Positions 11,301 through 22,080 of a stretch of DNA of 64,000 nucleotides are shown here, piece by piece. Numbering within the stretch: position 1 is the first letter of the stretch; the number at the start of each line of letters is the position of its first letter. This DNA comes from Sabellastarte sp. h YS-2021 (lineage: Eukaryota; Annelida; Polychaeta; Sabellida; Sabellidae): the NCBI GenBank assembly GCA_964017235.1, contig OZ024940.1, forward strand, positions 26,541,615 to 26,605,614. The letters are read 5' to 3'. The translations under genes were made by a program, and so were the position numbers. Under the pieces are notes generated by a model. That model worked only from the letters and a program-made list of their open reading frames with translations, did not search any database and was not told where the DNA came from.

Positions 11301-14212
11301 TTTCTTTACAGATTCTGTGAAAATAGAGTAACAAATATCCTATATTTTTACAATAGATATCACTATGTATGTGGTATTGATGGAACAGCCAACATGGCGT
11401 TGGATTTGTTTTGATTTTTGCGTAAGATTTGCCACTTATTTTGACCAAATTATTAATATAACCATTTTAGAATAGGAATAAAAGACAAATTCTCGTGCTT
11501 TATGATGGTTTTAAACTATCGATCGGCTGTATTAAAGCACTCAGCCCTTCGGGCTTCGTGGCTTTAATATTCAGCCGCTCGATAGTTTAAAACCATCATA
11601 AAGCACTCGAATATGTCTTTTATTCCTATAATACATAGAGTGCTGGGCAAATCATGTGGCCAATATGGCAGTTGACATAAACAAGTTTATAAAAACCAAT
11701 AAGTGGAATATCAGCCACCGTGGCCTAGTTGGCATCACAGTCACGTAGGAAAACTGAGGAGATGGGTTCAAACCCAGGTACAGGCAGATAAATAGTGGCT
11801 CAGATGATCACTTTAAATCAGAGTCTCCTGTCATTGGGCCCCATCGCCAGTGGCAGGCTAAAGAACCTCAAGGACATTGATAAACGGTCATCCCTGAGCC
11901 TCTGTCTTTCAGTTAGGGGAATGTCAGTAACTTGAGAGTTGGACTGTACTTGTACAGTCGGATGGGTCATACAGCGCTTTGGGTCCTGTAGTACATGGAG
12001 ATAGAAATACAGAGGACGGGGGTTCAAACCCAGCTACAGGCAGATACATAGTGGCTCGGATGACCACTTAAAATGGATTTCCTCTGTCATTGGGTCCTAT
12101 CCCCAGTGGCAGGCTAAAGAACCTCTGGGACATTGATAAACGGTCATCCCTGAGCCTGTGTCTTTCAGTTAGGGGAATCTCAGACACTCGAGACCTTAGG
12201 ATGTACTTGTGTTTTGGGGATCAGTCAAACAGTGCTTTGAGTTTATATAGTACAGTGCAACACAATACAATCTGTAGAAAATGACGATAATGAATACTAG
12301 GTGAAAAAAATCCGACTTTTTTTCCAATTTTGTAGGATCTTCTGGAAGCCAAATCTCTTGCATTAGAGCAGGCGGACCGACTGATCGCTCAGTACAGATG
12401 TAGGAAAGCCCAGGCTGATGCCGAGGCACAGAAAATGCGGTCGCTGATCCACGACTCGGAGAAACAGAGCGAGGAGCTGAGGGAGGCCGTGAACGATCTG
12501 ACGCTGGAGAAAGAGCGGCTGACTAATGACGTGGAACAATTGGCTCAGGATAACGCCAGACTGGAGGCCATTGCAGAGGAGCACAAGGAACTAGCACAGG
12601 TATGGCTTCAGTTGTGGTTTGTATGGCGTAGGTAATGCCCCCTTGATGGAATACCGCTCTACATTTGGTTTTGATAGAAAAAAAAACCAAACCGTCTTTG
12701 TGTTTTAAAGTACTTGTAACTGTATATTTTACAGTTTTATATATTGATGAAATTTCATCGAAGCAATGAATAAAACCTATAAATTTTGTTGAATATCTCG
12801 CACTTTAATTATTGTATTGGATAAAATTGGAGTATATTAATTTCACAGTCATTTTCCATTTCAAATTAAGGTTCCTGGTTATGTATGCTTGCAAGTAACC
12901 ATGAAGTTGGCAAGAACAAAAATAAAAGATTTCAGTTGTTTCAAGGCCCTGCAAAACTGGTGCTGATATTTACAAACAATTGCACTTAAATTGCCAAAAA
13001 AAATCAAGAAAAAGTTTGAATTTTGAAGTGAAGAAGATGAAAGTAGGATTAACACACATAGTTCTTCAATCAATTTTTTTTTCGGACAAAGTTTAAATAT
13101 TTTCCCAATACACTGAAACACTTGATAAATGATAAGTAAAACATCTGAGAAATAAAGAAAAGACTATTCTTATGTCATTTCCAGGCCTATGCTGAACAAA
13201 CCCAGCGTTTGGAAAACCTCCAGAAGTCGCTGAACTCTCTGAAAAAGGAACACAAGACGATGACGGAGATGCACGAGATGCTACGTCGTCACAACGAGAC
13301 CCTGAAGCAGCAGCACGACGTGGCCTCGGAACAGCTTGCAGAACTTGAAGAGGAGAGGAAGACCTTGACCCGACAGGTCAAGGACAAGGAAGGTCAGGTG
13401 GCAGAGTTCACTAAGAGCCTGAAGAAGACGGAGGGGAGGCTCAAGAAGTTTGAGAAGGACAGAGAAGAACTGGAGGTAAGAAGGGGGATTGGTAGAAGTT
13501 CATGGAATCAGTTAAAGCATTGCAGTGAATCTTTGATGCATTGAATTATCTCACCAAACAAGCTATAAGGTAACAATTTTTAAGACGCACCAACCCCCTT
13601 AAAAACAAATGCTAAACTGTCAATAAATTGTGTTATTTTGTTCAACACATAAATATCTTGTATAAGTCATTGCAATAAAGTTTTTAAACATCAAATTCTT
13701 TCTCAAAATAGTTCATACAGACTCAAAGTTAACAGTTTTAATATTGGGTAGTAATAAATTACTGAACTTTGTGGAGAAAAGTTAATCTCACTTATAACCT
13801 GGTAATTATATGAAAACTGACACTTTTCTGTCAGTATTGACAACCTAAACCATTATCAGATGATAATTATGACATGTCAGCATGTGCTACCAACACTGTA
13901 TGGATATTCCCACTGGTAGAACTGGATCCCTTGTAAGTTTTACATCTCTGGATCCTTTATTTCCCCTCACAGGTCACCCTGGACAAGCTGACCTCCGAGC
14001 TGTCCAAGTCGGAAGACGTGAAGAAGGAACAACAGCGCCAGCTGAAGACCCTGGAGGTGGTGTGTCGTCAGCACGAAGCCGACATCAAGGAGAAAGACTC
14101 GCGCCTTCAGGGCTATAAAGCCGAACTGGATAAACACGCGCAGATAGCGGCACTCATACACAATCTGAGCTCAGGGAAAGCGCCAACAGACTTGCCTGGC
14201 AGCGTGAAATAG
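5318..14212 (+). CDS. CIP2A: CIP2A orthologue (cancerous inhibitor of PP2A), 9 coding exons
   Basis: Coding exons: 5318-5554, 5912-6088, 7279-7443, 7794-8549, 8939-9482, 10562-10740, 12336-12599, 13185-13475 and 13973-14212. All have GT-AG borders and compatible phases, giving 950 residues (human about 905). The start has an ACCATGG context just after a likely acceptor. About residues 1-620 are ARM-like helical repeats, with PCLGLLASMCRNN matching the vertebrate protein. From about 640 to the end is a long coiled coil containing LLEAKSLALEQADRLIAQ and ending QIAALIHNLSSGK, nearly the vertebrate C-terminus. In vertebrates CIP2A dimerises through these parts, inhibits PP2A-B56 and binds TOPBP1 in mitosis; the same role here is inferred. 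An AATAAA lies 2 nt after the stop (14215-14220) and another at 16267. Confidence 0.95.
6255..6431 (+). mobile_element. tRNA-derived SINE, 3' part
   Basis: A B-box-like ggttcgattcc lies at 6264-6274. The body and 3' end (gtgttgaaagcgacgtaaa, then an AAATA-type tail) recur at 16.35-16.58 kb on the minus strand and at 32.46-32.55 kb. It lies in CIP2A intron 2. A neighbouring duplication at about 6088-6250 repeats the exon 2 splice donor region. Confidence 0.7.
6868..7040 (-). mobile_element. 5S-rRNA-derived SINE copy
   Basis: The reverse complement contains gaagttaagcagcaatgg followed by gttagtactgggatggg. These correspond to box A and box C of the 5S rRNA internal promoter. A second copy of the same family lies at 18.84-19.01 kb on the + strand, sharing the downstream text gatggctttg and agaaacccc. 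It sits in CIP2A intron 2. Confidence 0.7.
7406..7624 (+). repeat. Tandem triplication of the CIP2A exon 3 end and splice donor
   Basis: The unit starting ccatacagacacacatc begins at 7406, 7484 and 7542, giving periods of 78 and 58 bp. Each unit holds the last codons of exon 3 and a gtatgt donor (exon ends at 7443, 7521 or 7579). Using the second donor adds 26 in-frame codons; the third is out of frame. Confidence 0.9.
9660..10001. mobile_element. hAT-type MITE in CIP2A intron 5
   Basis: The ends read tagtggtgtgaacgg and ccggtccgaccacta, forming imperfect inverted repeats. The 8-bp target duplication cttggaag is perfect (9652-9659 and 10002-10009). No coding capacity is present. Confidence 0.85.
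10373..10516. repeat. 72-bp tandem duplication before CIP2A exon 6
   Basis: Two copies beginning gtaaatttgttcag start at 10373 and 10445 and look identical. The second ends about 45 nt before the exon 6 acceptor, so the duplication may carry extra branch-point or silencer sequence. Confidence 0.85.
11470..11631. repeat. Long near-perfect palindrome (foldback element)
   Basis: The arms run from about aataggaataaaagac on the left to gtcttttattcctat on the right. They include gtgctttatgatgg and its complement. The centre is the hairpin agcccttcgggct at 11543-11555. It lies in CIP2A intron 6 and is probably a foldback MITE. Confidence 0.8.
11712..12009 (+). mobile_element. tRNA-headed SINE copy 1
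   Basis: A box tggcctagttgg and B box gggttcaaaccc are about 40 nt apart, the arrangement of a Pol III tRNA-type promoter. The body includes cctcaaggacattgataaa and catccctgagcct; the end includes gcgctttgggtcctgtag. A second copy starts directly after it. Confidence 0.8.
12010..12285 (+). mobile_element. SINE copy 2, tandem with copy 1 (A box missing)
   Basis: It starts near the B box gggttcaaaccc and repeats the body of the preceding SINE, ending at about tagtacagtgcaacac. The pair suggests a dimer or a tandem duplication. It lies about 50 bp before CIP2A exon 7. Confidence 0.75.
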
Positions 14213-14391
14213 AAAATAAAAATCCTCGTCTTTAAGTCTGAACTGTAATGTTCCCTGCCATAGCTTGACATACCTTGCATCCTTATCCCACCTCCACCCC
14301 CCCTCAAAGGGAAGGCCAAGGTTATTGTAATTACATCTATTTGTGTACGTAAGAAGGGCTATAGGCAGGCGTGGTGTTGCCATGGCCGCAC

Positions 14392-14705
14392 CAGTGGAAA
14401 GGAACTGTGGCCTGTGAACTCAGAGGACGTGGGTTCAATCCCAGATACAGGCAGATACATAGCGGCTCGGATGACCACTTAAAATGCCGGTCCTCTGTCA
14501 TTGAGTCCTATCCCCAGTGGCAGGTTAAAGAACCTCAAGGACGTTGATAAGTGGTCATCCTTGAGCCTCTATCTTCCAGTTAGGGGAATGTCAGTTACTT
14601 GTGAGTTGGGGGCTGTACCTGTACAGTCGGATTGGTTAAATTGCGCTTTGAGTCCTGTAGTATATGGAGATATTGCGCTGAGTATAAATACATAATAATA
14701 ATAAT
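14392..14705 (+). mobile_element. SINE copy 3, same body as 11.7-12.3 kb copies
   Basis: B box gtgggttcaatccc is followed by the shared body (acaggcagatacatagcgg, catccttgagcctct). The end is gcgctttgagtcctgtag with an (ATA)n-rich tail. It lies 180 bp after the CIP2A stop. Confidence 0.75.
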
Positions 14706-15174
14706 AACAGGCTCCCACTTAACATCTGAACAGACCATTTTGAGGTTTAGGCGCCAGGTCAAGACTTACCTGTGTAGACTGGCATACCCACCACCTTAGT
14801 CGTCCTCCCCTGGTGGGCACTTGCTGGGTTATGGCTTCTGTTCGGTTTTGGGCTGCCCCTTTTTGGATTCCAGTGCATCAGAGGATCCTCGTCAATTTTG
14901 CACTGTATAAATGTTTCTGTTAAGTATAACTCAAAAACTAACTATATATTGCATCGGGGGTCATGTTTTCATCCAAGATGTAGTCTATCTGTGACTTGGG
15001 CCTCTTCAAAGGGGATCTGGGTCCTCAGTGTCTTTAGGGATTTTTCAGAAATATCTTGTTCTGCTCGCTCAGACAAAGCCTGTCTCTGCTTTGATTGATG
15101 CAGATTTCTTTTGTTTAAAATTTACATTCCCACAAGAGCAAGTTATCAATATACTTTTACCAAGAAAACAGATC

Positions 15175-15470
15175 AAATTAATTCTCTTTTTACAGTGAGT
15201 TTTGTAGAAGTGATAATATAGGTTCTACATCAAATCAATTTTCCTTTTACAGTGCGTTTTGTAGAGGTGATAATACAAGCTCTACATCAAATCAAATCAA
15301 TTCTCTACCATTGTGTTTTATATAGAGGTGATAATATAGGTTCTACACCAAATCAAATCAATTCTCCTTTTTTCAATGTGTTTTATATAGAGCTGACAAT
15401 ATAATTTCTACATCAAATCGGTTCTCCTTTTATAGTGTATTTTATAATATAGAGATGATAATGTCAGTTT
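15175..15470. repeat. Minisatellite, about 70-80 bp unit, about 4 copies
   Basis: Units contain caattctcctttt, a gtgttttatatagag-like stretch, gataatata and ttctacatcaaatca, with gradual divergence between copies. Confidence 0.8.
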
Positions 15471-16351
15471 TACTTGTAATCAGTGCCTTAAATCAGCACA
15501 TATCTTAGAATCTGCACACTGAAGTCCCCTGAACCATCAATGCCTGCCATTACTTCCTCATTTTCACCATATATGGTATGATATCTTTCCAAAAATTAGG
15601 CAAGTTGGATGCTCTGAATGCAGAGATACCACGGCCCACCTGTACCGGAAATGCAAGATTATTATCGATGACAACCAACTATTCATTATTTTCTTCATTC
15701 TATGTTGTGCCAAGTTAAGGCAGGGAGCATAACAAACTTGCCAGGCATCATTGGGTAGTTTATACACATAGTTTAAACCCTCTCCTTGGGAGTAGAAGGT
15801 CTCTTGAATAGGTCTCCCTTCGTATCTTTCTGAGTATTCCTCTGATGCAAACGTTTTGCAAAGAAAGCCATGCCAAGCAGTTTCATTTTCAGTCCACTTC
15901 AACCACACTTCAGTGACAAGATTGCATTTATATGCTGCATCGAATGGTTTACCATTTTTATTAATTTATCAGAACAGTAGCTACATGCCATCTTTGTCCT
16001 ATTTTGCGCTCTTCTGGTGGTTGAATGGGAGATAAAACCATAGTCTATGCTCTTTGATTGCTTTTGTAGTTTACATCAGGGAATTGAGAATTTATACCTG
16101 TAGAATTGTGCTTGAGTGATGTTCAAAGGAATCCTAGTGTGAATGTACATAGGCGTGTGTTTTGACTTTGTTAATTTATAATGTTGCCATAGGAACACTT
16201 TGTATGTTTGTCTGTAAAAAAGAATTCAGTTTTTATTATGCATTTCATCCTCATATTTTTTGGTCTAATAAATACAATTAATATATTTAAATTAAGTCTC
16301 TCTGTTATTGCCTGCCTGGGTATGTTTTAACCTTTGCCATAATCCGACGTG

Positions 16352-16580
16352 AATATTTATTTTATTGATTTGGGTTTTATGTTGCTTTCAACACTGTACA
16401 GGTCATATCATGGCGGGTAGTTTTGTGGCCAGAGGAAATCAGCACATACAGTTGGTCAAGGTTCTGTACTGTAAACTGCTGACCATCGGTAAGCAACTAC
16501 CAACTTTCCCACATAACGTCCGTGGTTTGAACTACCGACCTCAGAGGTGGGCGGCGAGTGTGTTACCACTGGCCCCCAGT
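16352..16580 (-). mobile_element. tRNA-derived SINE
   Basis: The reverse complement has an A-box-like ggccagtggtaacac and a B-box-like tagttcaaacc. It ends with gtacagtgttgaaagcaac, the same 3' end as the SINEs at 6.3 and 32.5 kb. Confidence 0.7.
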
Positions 16581-16641
16581 GGTGAATAGTGGTTGCTTTA
16601 ATATTGTATAATACCCGACATATATCTTGGATCCATCTATT

Positions 16642-16772
16642 TTGTCCTCGGTGGCCTAGTGGTTAGCAAGTTTGCCATCTAATAAAGGCTGTCGCTTCTC
16701 TGTGGCACTGCTGAGGTGCTGTCCCAATCTGACCATGGCTGTTGAATGTGATGTAAAAGCCATACTTTGACT
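16642..16772 (+). mobile_element. tRNA-derived SINE, second family
   Basis: It starts cctcggtggcctagtggtt and continues with gcaagtttgccatctaat. It ends ccatggctgttgaatgtga followed by a degraded gacgtaaa motif. Copies recur near 20.35 and 20.5 kb. Confidence 0.7.
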
Positions 16773-17929
16773 TTGAAATTATATATTATTATTATTTATT
16801 CTCTTTGGCTGATTTTCACAGTTAAACCAACTTTAAGTAGAACTGTGATTAGTGGAAGTAGCTTTGCGGGCCTTTTGATATGCACCCATACTTTGGTAGA
16901 TACCCTATGTCACCTCTCAGGAATATCATTTCTATTCAGTTCCATGATGACATAAATTCTGTAATGTTTTTGGTTGATAATATTTCTGTAATCATTTGTG
17001 AGACTGACAGGAGTAGTAACCTCTGCTTGATTATCCTTTCTTTAGCACTCAACTACTTTATAATGTGAATTCTTTCTTGTGAAAAAAGCAACAAAATGGT
17101 TCTGTTTTACCCTTAAAAACTAATAAAAATTGATTCATTATTCATTCTCTTGTCGATTTTCTCTTAATTAAGCAGCCCGTCAGGGACGCTTATTTGTTTT
17201 CACATAAGTTTGACTGATCGCCGCCGCAGGATTATGGTCTCCCTTGAATAACTTCTTGGGCTTTCAAATTTTTCTTTCCTTCTTATCTTTCTTTAAAACT
17301 ATAGGGGCGGGAAAAATTTTTGGGATACTTTGAGGAGACCTTAAACTCTACTTAAGGTAACCTTAACCATTTTTCAAAAACACCACGTCATCGCGTTTCG
17401 GAAAAAACACACACACCAATGCTATAAAATTTATTAGGTACATTCTAGACCGGAACGGAATTTCTGATCAATCAGACCATAGATGCCTGAATGGGAGGCG
17501 TTTGATTTTCGTAAATTTTTTTAAAAATGGGTACTTTGTCCGTTGTCTTATGAAAATTTCCTCCCGTGAAATTTTTCTCCCGTGAATTTTTTTTCTTTTT
17601 TACCCATTTCTACACCATCGCGCATGCGCAGAAATGGTGATATGAACCGAAAATACTTTATTTTAGGTTATATTCAACATATTGTTGATAGTTATCGATA
17701 TTTTTATATTATATTTCTTAAACTATCATTTAACAACAATAAAATGCAATAATAATTGAGATCTGTGGTTTAGAAGGGACTCAGAAGAAAAATTTTTACA
17801 TCCGGGAAAAATTTCACGTTACATCGTATCTCAAAAATGGTCAGGATTTCGGTGTTTTGTTGGAATAAGTTATTCAGCTACTTTTTGATAATCTTTCACA
17901 TGCCGAAGTTTTAGCCCTGTATCTGCAAT

Positions 17930-18084
17930 CTTAAGGTCACCTTAACGTCCAAAAAGGGGGTTTTAACCCTCCAGTTCACTTAGTTTTTCACTTTTTTCAA
18001 CCAGACTTGGCATATATATTAAGATTTACCAAAGGATTATCCTAACTTTATGGTGACCTTAAACTGTTAATATTATTGGAGCTA

Positions 18085-18133
<49 letters not shown>

Positions 18134-18630
18134 ACCCCCCCCCCCAAGTCATCACATTGGAATAAAACCGTCTGGCCCTTTATTTTTCAATTTTGGTAAG
18201 TCTAACGTATATTGATATTGAGGTAGATCAAAAGAAGACTCTTACTACCTTATGATTAAATATTAATAATGTTATGGCCATCTTAAACTTAAAATGTAGG
18301 GTTTTTCAGCCCTAATCTCAGTTAATGTTTAAATTTTTTAAATAAAACTTGGCACATTTATAAAGGTTGGCAGAAAGGATATTCTGATTTTATGGTCACC
18401 TTAAAGTCCCAATATGAATGAAGTTATGGTCACCTTTCAGTGAAAAAAGGAAGTTTTCGGCCTCCAGCTATCTTATTGTTCAACTGACCTTGGCTAAACT
18501 TTGTATTCTTATAAAGGATGACAAAAGGGACATTCTCATTTTATGGTCACGTTTAAGTCTCAATATGAATGAAGTTATGGCCACCTTGCAGTGAAATTAT
18601 GGAGTTTTTAATCTCAACGAGTCTAGTACA
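17930..18630. repeat. Satellite-like tandem array, about 150-bp unit, with poly(C) tract
   Basis: The motif ttatggtcaccttaa... tatgaatgaagttatgg recurs at about 18.05, 18.25, 18.39 and 18.54 kb. A C-homopolymer of more than 40 bases lies at 18087-18130 with further C-runs to 18146. Confidence 0.7.
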
Positions 18631-18841
18631 ATTCGATGTACCTCAGTTAATTTTGATACAGTCATGCACATATTTAAGTTGATAATCACACATATATAAA
18701 TCCAAATTTTAAGTACATTGTACAACACCTTTTTCTTGTGGCTTAGTAATTTATAAATCTCTCTATATATTTTTCCTGTTGGGCACCCCTAGCCCTATTC
18801 TAGCTGGTGTTTCTAGAGATCACTATGTTTTTCCTAGTCTT

Positions 18842-19010
18842 TAGATTTTCATGAATTGTGGTGTAGTATGTTGAGTATCTGTCTCTTCACTGAAGTTAAG
18901 CGGCATTGGACTGCATTAGTATTGGGATGGTTGACCGCTTCAGTGCACTGCTTGTTCTTCTGATGGCTTTGCGGCTCGTGCTAGTAGACAGAAACCCCTT
19001 TTGGTCTTGT
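18842..19010 (+). mobile_element. 5S-rRNA-derived SINE copy
   Basis: gaagttaagcggcattgg and cattagtattgggatgg match boxes A and C of the 5S gene. The flanking text matches the reverse-strand copy at 6.9-7.0 kb. Confidence 0.7.
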
Positions 19011-20139
19011 TGTTTATTGCTCATAAGATTAACCAAGCTTTTTGGGGGCAAGTTTGTAAAATGGATACAGACTGGACCATTGATTATTTCTGAGTATTTT
19101 TATTACCCCCTTTACATATATCAGAGTGTTTTTAATCTGGTTCTTGTTATCTCCTACCATTTTATAGTAGCAGTGGTTCTGTTGACACAAGTGTTAGTGG
19201 GGGACTCCATTACCTCATTAGCTCATGTAGTCATGAAGTTATTTCAGTTGATAACACTTTTTTTCTTGTGGCTTAATAATTTATAAGTCTGGACATATAA
19301 TTTTCCTGTTGGGAATTCCTTATTGATATGTTTGATTTTTTTTTATTGCTTTAGCTCCATAAATTTTCATTAACATAGAAAAACTTACATCTCATACCGT
19401 TACAAAATAATTTCATTTTAGTCACTTGATAATCACACGTTTATAAATTGGCAATTATACTACATAATGTAATACTTTTTGTGATTTTCATTAACAGATC
19501 TTTGGGGGTAAGTTGTGTAAAATGCATAGACTAGACCATTGTGACAGCCACAGAAGAGAAACCCTATTCCCAAAACCCACTGAGCAGTATAGTTCAATTG
19601 TTTCTTATCTTAGACCATTTATCTATATCTATTGACATAGTGTCAGAGAGAGATACTGGGAAGGTCGACTTCATTACCTAATAAGACAAAGGGGAGTGAG
19701 GACTGATACTGTGTCACATATTTAGGTATGCATAAATCATATACATCTGGACCACATATATAGGTAATGAGGAACTGAGTAGCTGAAAAACAGTGCAAAT
19801 TCTTAAAATTAAGTTCATCTGTCAAGATCTAATCACATGTATATTCTATAATATTTTATTTGTCTACAAATATATAATAATCATAGAAACAGATAAGCTC
19901 TTTTGGGATTGTTAATTTAGAATGGACTTTCAATGATCAATCATTTAAATACTTTTAAAAAAGGTTCAGAGTTATCATTGCAGGAAGATTGAAAATATGG
20001 TTAATACAAAGTTTTTGTTATAGTTATGTATTCTTCATATGGGGATACACCATTTTGCTCGGAAAATAATAACACAGTAGATTGAATTAGTGAAGTTAAT
20101 ATAATAGTGGGTAATTATGTTTCCTAACCCTAATGGACG

Positions 20140-20233
20140 TTGGATTCGACTAATTTTGTGTATCCGAACCCCTCGATTATCCGATCCAATTCTATGTCCC
20201 CCAGTGTGTTCGGATATTTGAGGTTTTACTGTA
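20140..20233 (-). mobile_element. Possible Tigger/pogo-like terminal fragment
   Basis: The reverse complement reads agtaaaacctcaaatatcc and gaacacactgggggacata, resembling the ends of pogo/Tigger elements. Only one end is visible, so this is tentative. Confidence 0.35.
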
Positions 20234-20346
20234 TTTATGGCATATAACATACGGCTTCCATCGATACCCAATCAAAAGCTGTGGTGTGAGTGATCTATCT
20301 GGGGATATGTTGGCACTGAGTTGGTCCAATCTAGTTAGATGTTAGG

Positions 20347-20540
20347 TCCTCGGTGGCCTAATGGTTAGCAAATTTGGCATCTAATCATAGTCTGTCACCT
20401 CTGTGTGGGCTGGACCCCACAAGTGGAAATGCTGAAGACCTGTCCCAACATGACCCTGGCTGTTGAATGGGACGTAACCCCAACTTTGACTTTGTGATTA
20501 GATGCCAAACTTGCTAATCACTAGGCCACTGAGGAGCTCG
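20347..20540. mobile_element. Two SINE copies in inverted orientation
   Basis: 20347-20496 reads in + orientation, from cggtggcctaatggttagc to tgttgaatgggacgtaa. 20497-20540 is the reverse complement of the head (ctaatcactaggccactga). They form a tail-to-head inverted pair. Confidence 0.7.
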
Positions 20541-20637
20541 ACAGATAAATTCATAAGCTGTGATCCTGTATCTTTGAGACTTTCATATGAATCATATTTG
20601 CACTGGAGTAGTCTTCTTGAAAATGTTCCAATGGAAA

Positions 20638-22080
20638 TAGAATAGAATAGAATAGAAACATTTATATAGCGCAAAATTGATGCAACATCCTCTAATGCGC
20701 TTGAAATCAAAAAGGGAAAGTCGAGGGACGTTCGAGGTCATGATCCAAGGTTAGCGCCCGCCAGGGAGATGTACTATGGTGGAGGATATGCTAATCTAAA
20801 CAAGTAGGTCTTTAGCTGGCTACGGAAACCTGTTATTGTTTGTTGTGATCGTACTGATTGTGGGAGTCTGTTCCATTCTATGGGGGAAGCCACTACAAAA
20901 CCTCTCCTACCGATGGCCTTTTTGTGAGAGGCTGAGGAAAGAGAAAGACGATTTCCACGTGTTAGACAACTGGTTTTGATCAAGGATGATAGGTATATGG
21001 GTTGAGAGAAATTTATAGCCTTGAAAGTAATTAGATTGTACTTAAACAATATACGGTAAGTGATAGGAAGCCAGTGTAGTTTTTGAAGAAAAGGAGTGAC
21101 ATGGCTAGTTCTATCAAGTCTAAAAACAATTCTACAAAGGGCATTTTGTATCTTTTGGAGTTTAGCAACATTGTACTTACTGATGCCATAAAGTAGGGAA
21201 TTGCAGTAGTCAAGTCGACTACTGATCATTGAGTTTGCAAGCAAGGCTGCAGTTTCCACACTGAGGAATTTACGAATACGTCTTAGGTCCTTAAGGTGGT
21301 AGTAGCAGGCTCGACACATATTAGTTATGTGGTTGGAAAAGGTGTTTCCAGAGTCAAAAATTACACCCAGGTTCTTGACTGTATCAGTAGGGGAAATAGA
21401 ATTTCCGAGAAGTTGAGTAGGGAATTTATTAATGAGGGACTCTCTGGCTTGTCTATCACCTATTATAATAAATTCAGTTTTCTCGGGCTTGAGTTTCAAT
21501 TTCACGCCAGCCATCCAGTTTTGGATACATGTGAGACACTCTGTAAGCTCAGCGAAATTGGAATCAAAATTCCTATTGTCCAATGCTAGATATACTTGGG
21601 TGTCATCAGCATATAGATGGTGGGTGACATTGAAATTGGAAATGATATTACTGAGAGGGGTTGTGTAAAGGGTAAAAAGGAGGGGGCCCAGGACAGAACC
21701 CTGAGGCACACCATACGGAAGTGAGAACACATCTGAAAAGCTATTTCCTAATTTAACCTTCTGTTTCCGGTTTGAGAGATAGGATCTGATCCACCTCAAC
21801 ACAGTGCCATCAACCCCAAACCAATCTCTTAGGGAATTAAAAAGAATGTCATGGTCGATAGTGTCGAATGCCGCTGAGAGGTCTAGCAGTGTGAGTGCAA
21901 CAGCCTTACCAGAGTCCAACGAAGCAGCAATGTCATTCTGGATTTTCAACAGCGCTGTTTCTGTGGAATGGAGTCTCCTGTAAGCGGATTGGTTGACATT
22001 GGAGAGCCCCTCGCTATCGATATAATTATTTAACTGTTTGGCAACTACTTTTTCGATCAGTTTGGATAAGAAACTAAGGT
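20638..22080 (-). mobile_element. CR1-like LINE, 5'-truncated
   Basis: The minus strand holds the RT core to the C-terminus, then a 3' end with gcgctatataaatg and TATTC pentamers at 20638-20660. The open frame starts without a Met at about 22079 (LSFLSKLIEKVVAKQLN), so the element is 5' truncated there. It is related to the element at 0.1-3.85 kb but clearly divergent. No target duplication was found. Confidence 0.85.
20774..22079 (-). pseudogene. CR1-like reverse transcriptase fragment
   Basis: The frame is uninterrupted from the truncation point to the stop at 20774-20776. It includes NQSAYRRLHSTETALLK, LLDLSAAFDTIDH, LPYGVPQGSVLGPLLF and YADDTQVY, so both catalytic Asp motifs are present. 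It ends in LKTYLFRLAYPPP. The first Met-initiated stretch starts at 21949, but the homology continues upstream. The endonuclease and 5' part are missing, so this copy cannot be autonomous. Confidence 0.85.

Larger units (their letters stand above)
14213..16290 (+). other. Probable CIP2A 3' UTR and downstream flank
   Basis: This stretch has no gene. It contains a SINE (14392-14705) and a minisatellite (15175-15470). An AATAAA at 16267-16272 is a candidate distal poly(A) signal. A closer AATAAA at 14215 sits only 2 nt after the stop. Which one is used cannot be told from sequence. Confidence 0.4.

Noticed and set aside
11712..11785. A functional tRNA gene
   Set aside because: A and B boxes are present but I could not fold a cloverleaf with an acceptor stem, and the unit is repeated as a SINE.
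15564..15908. 114-codon minus-strand frame downstream of CIP2A
   Set aside because: No recognisable domain and no splice or homology support; I cannot tell it from chance.
18906..19286. 126-codon hydrophobic + strand frame
   Set aside because: It begins in a 5S-derived SINE and continues in T-rich DNA; hydrophobicity is expected from the base composition.
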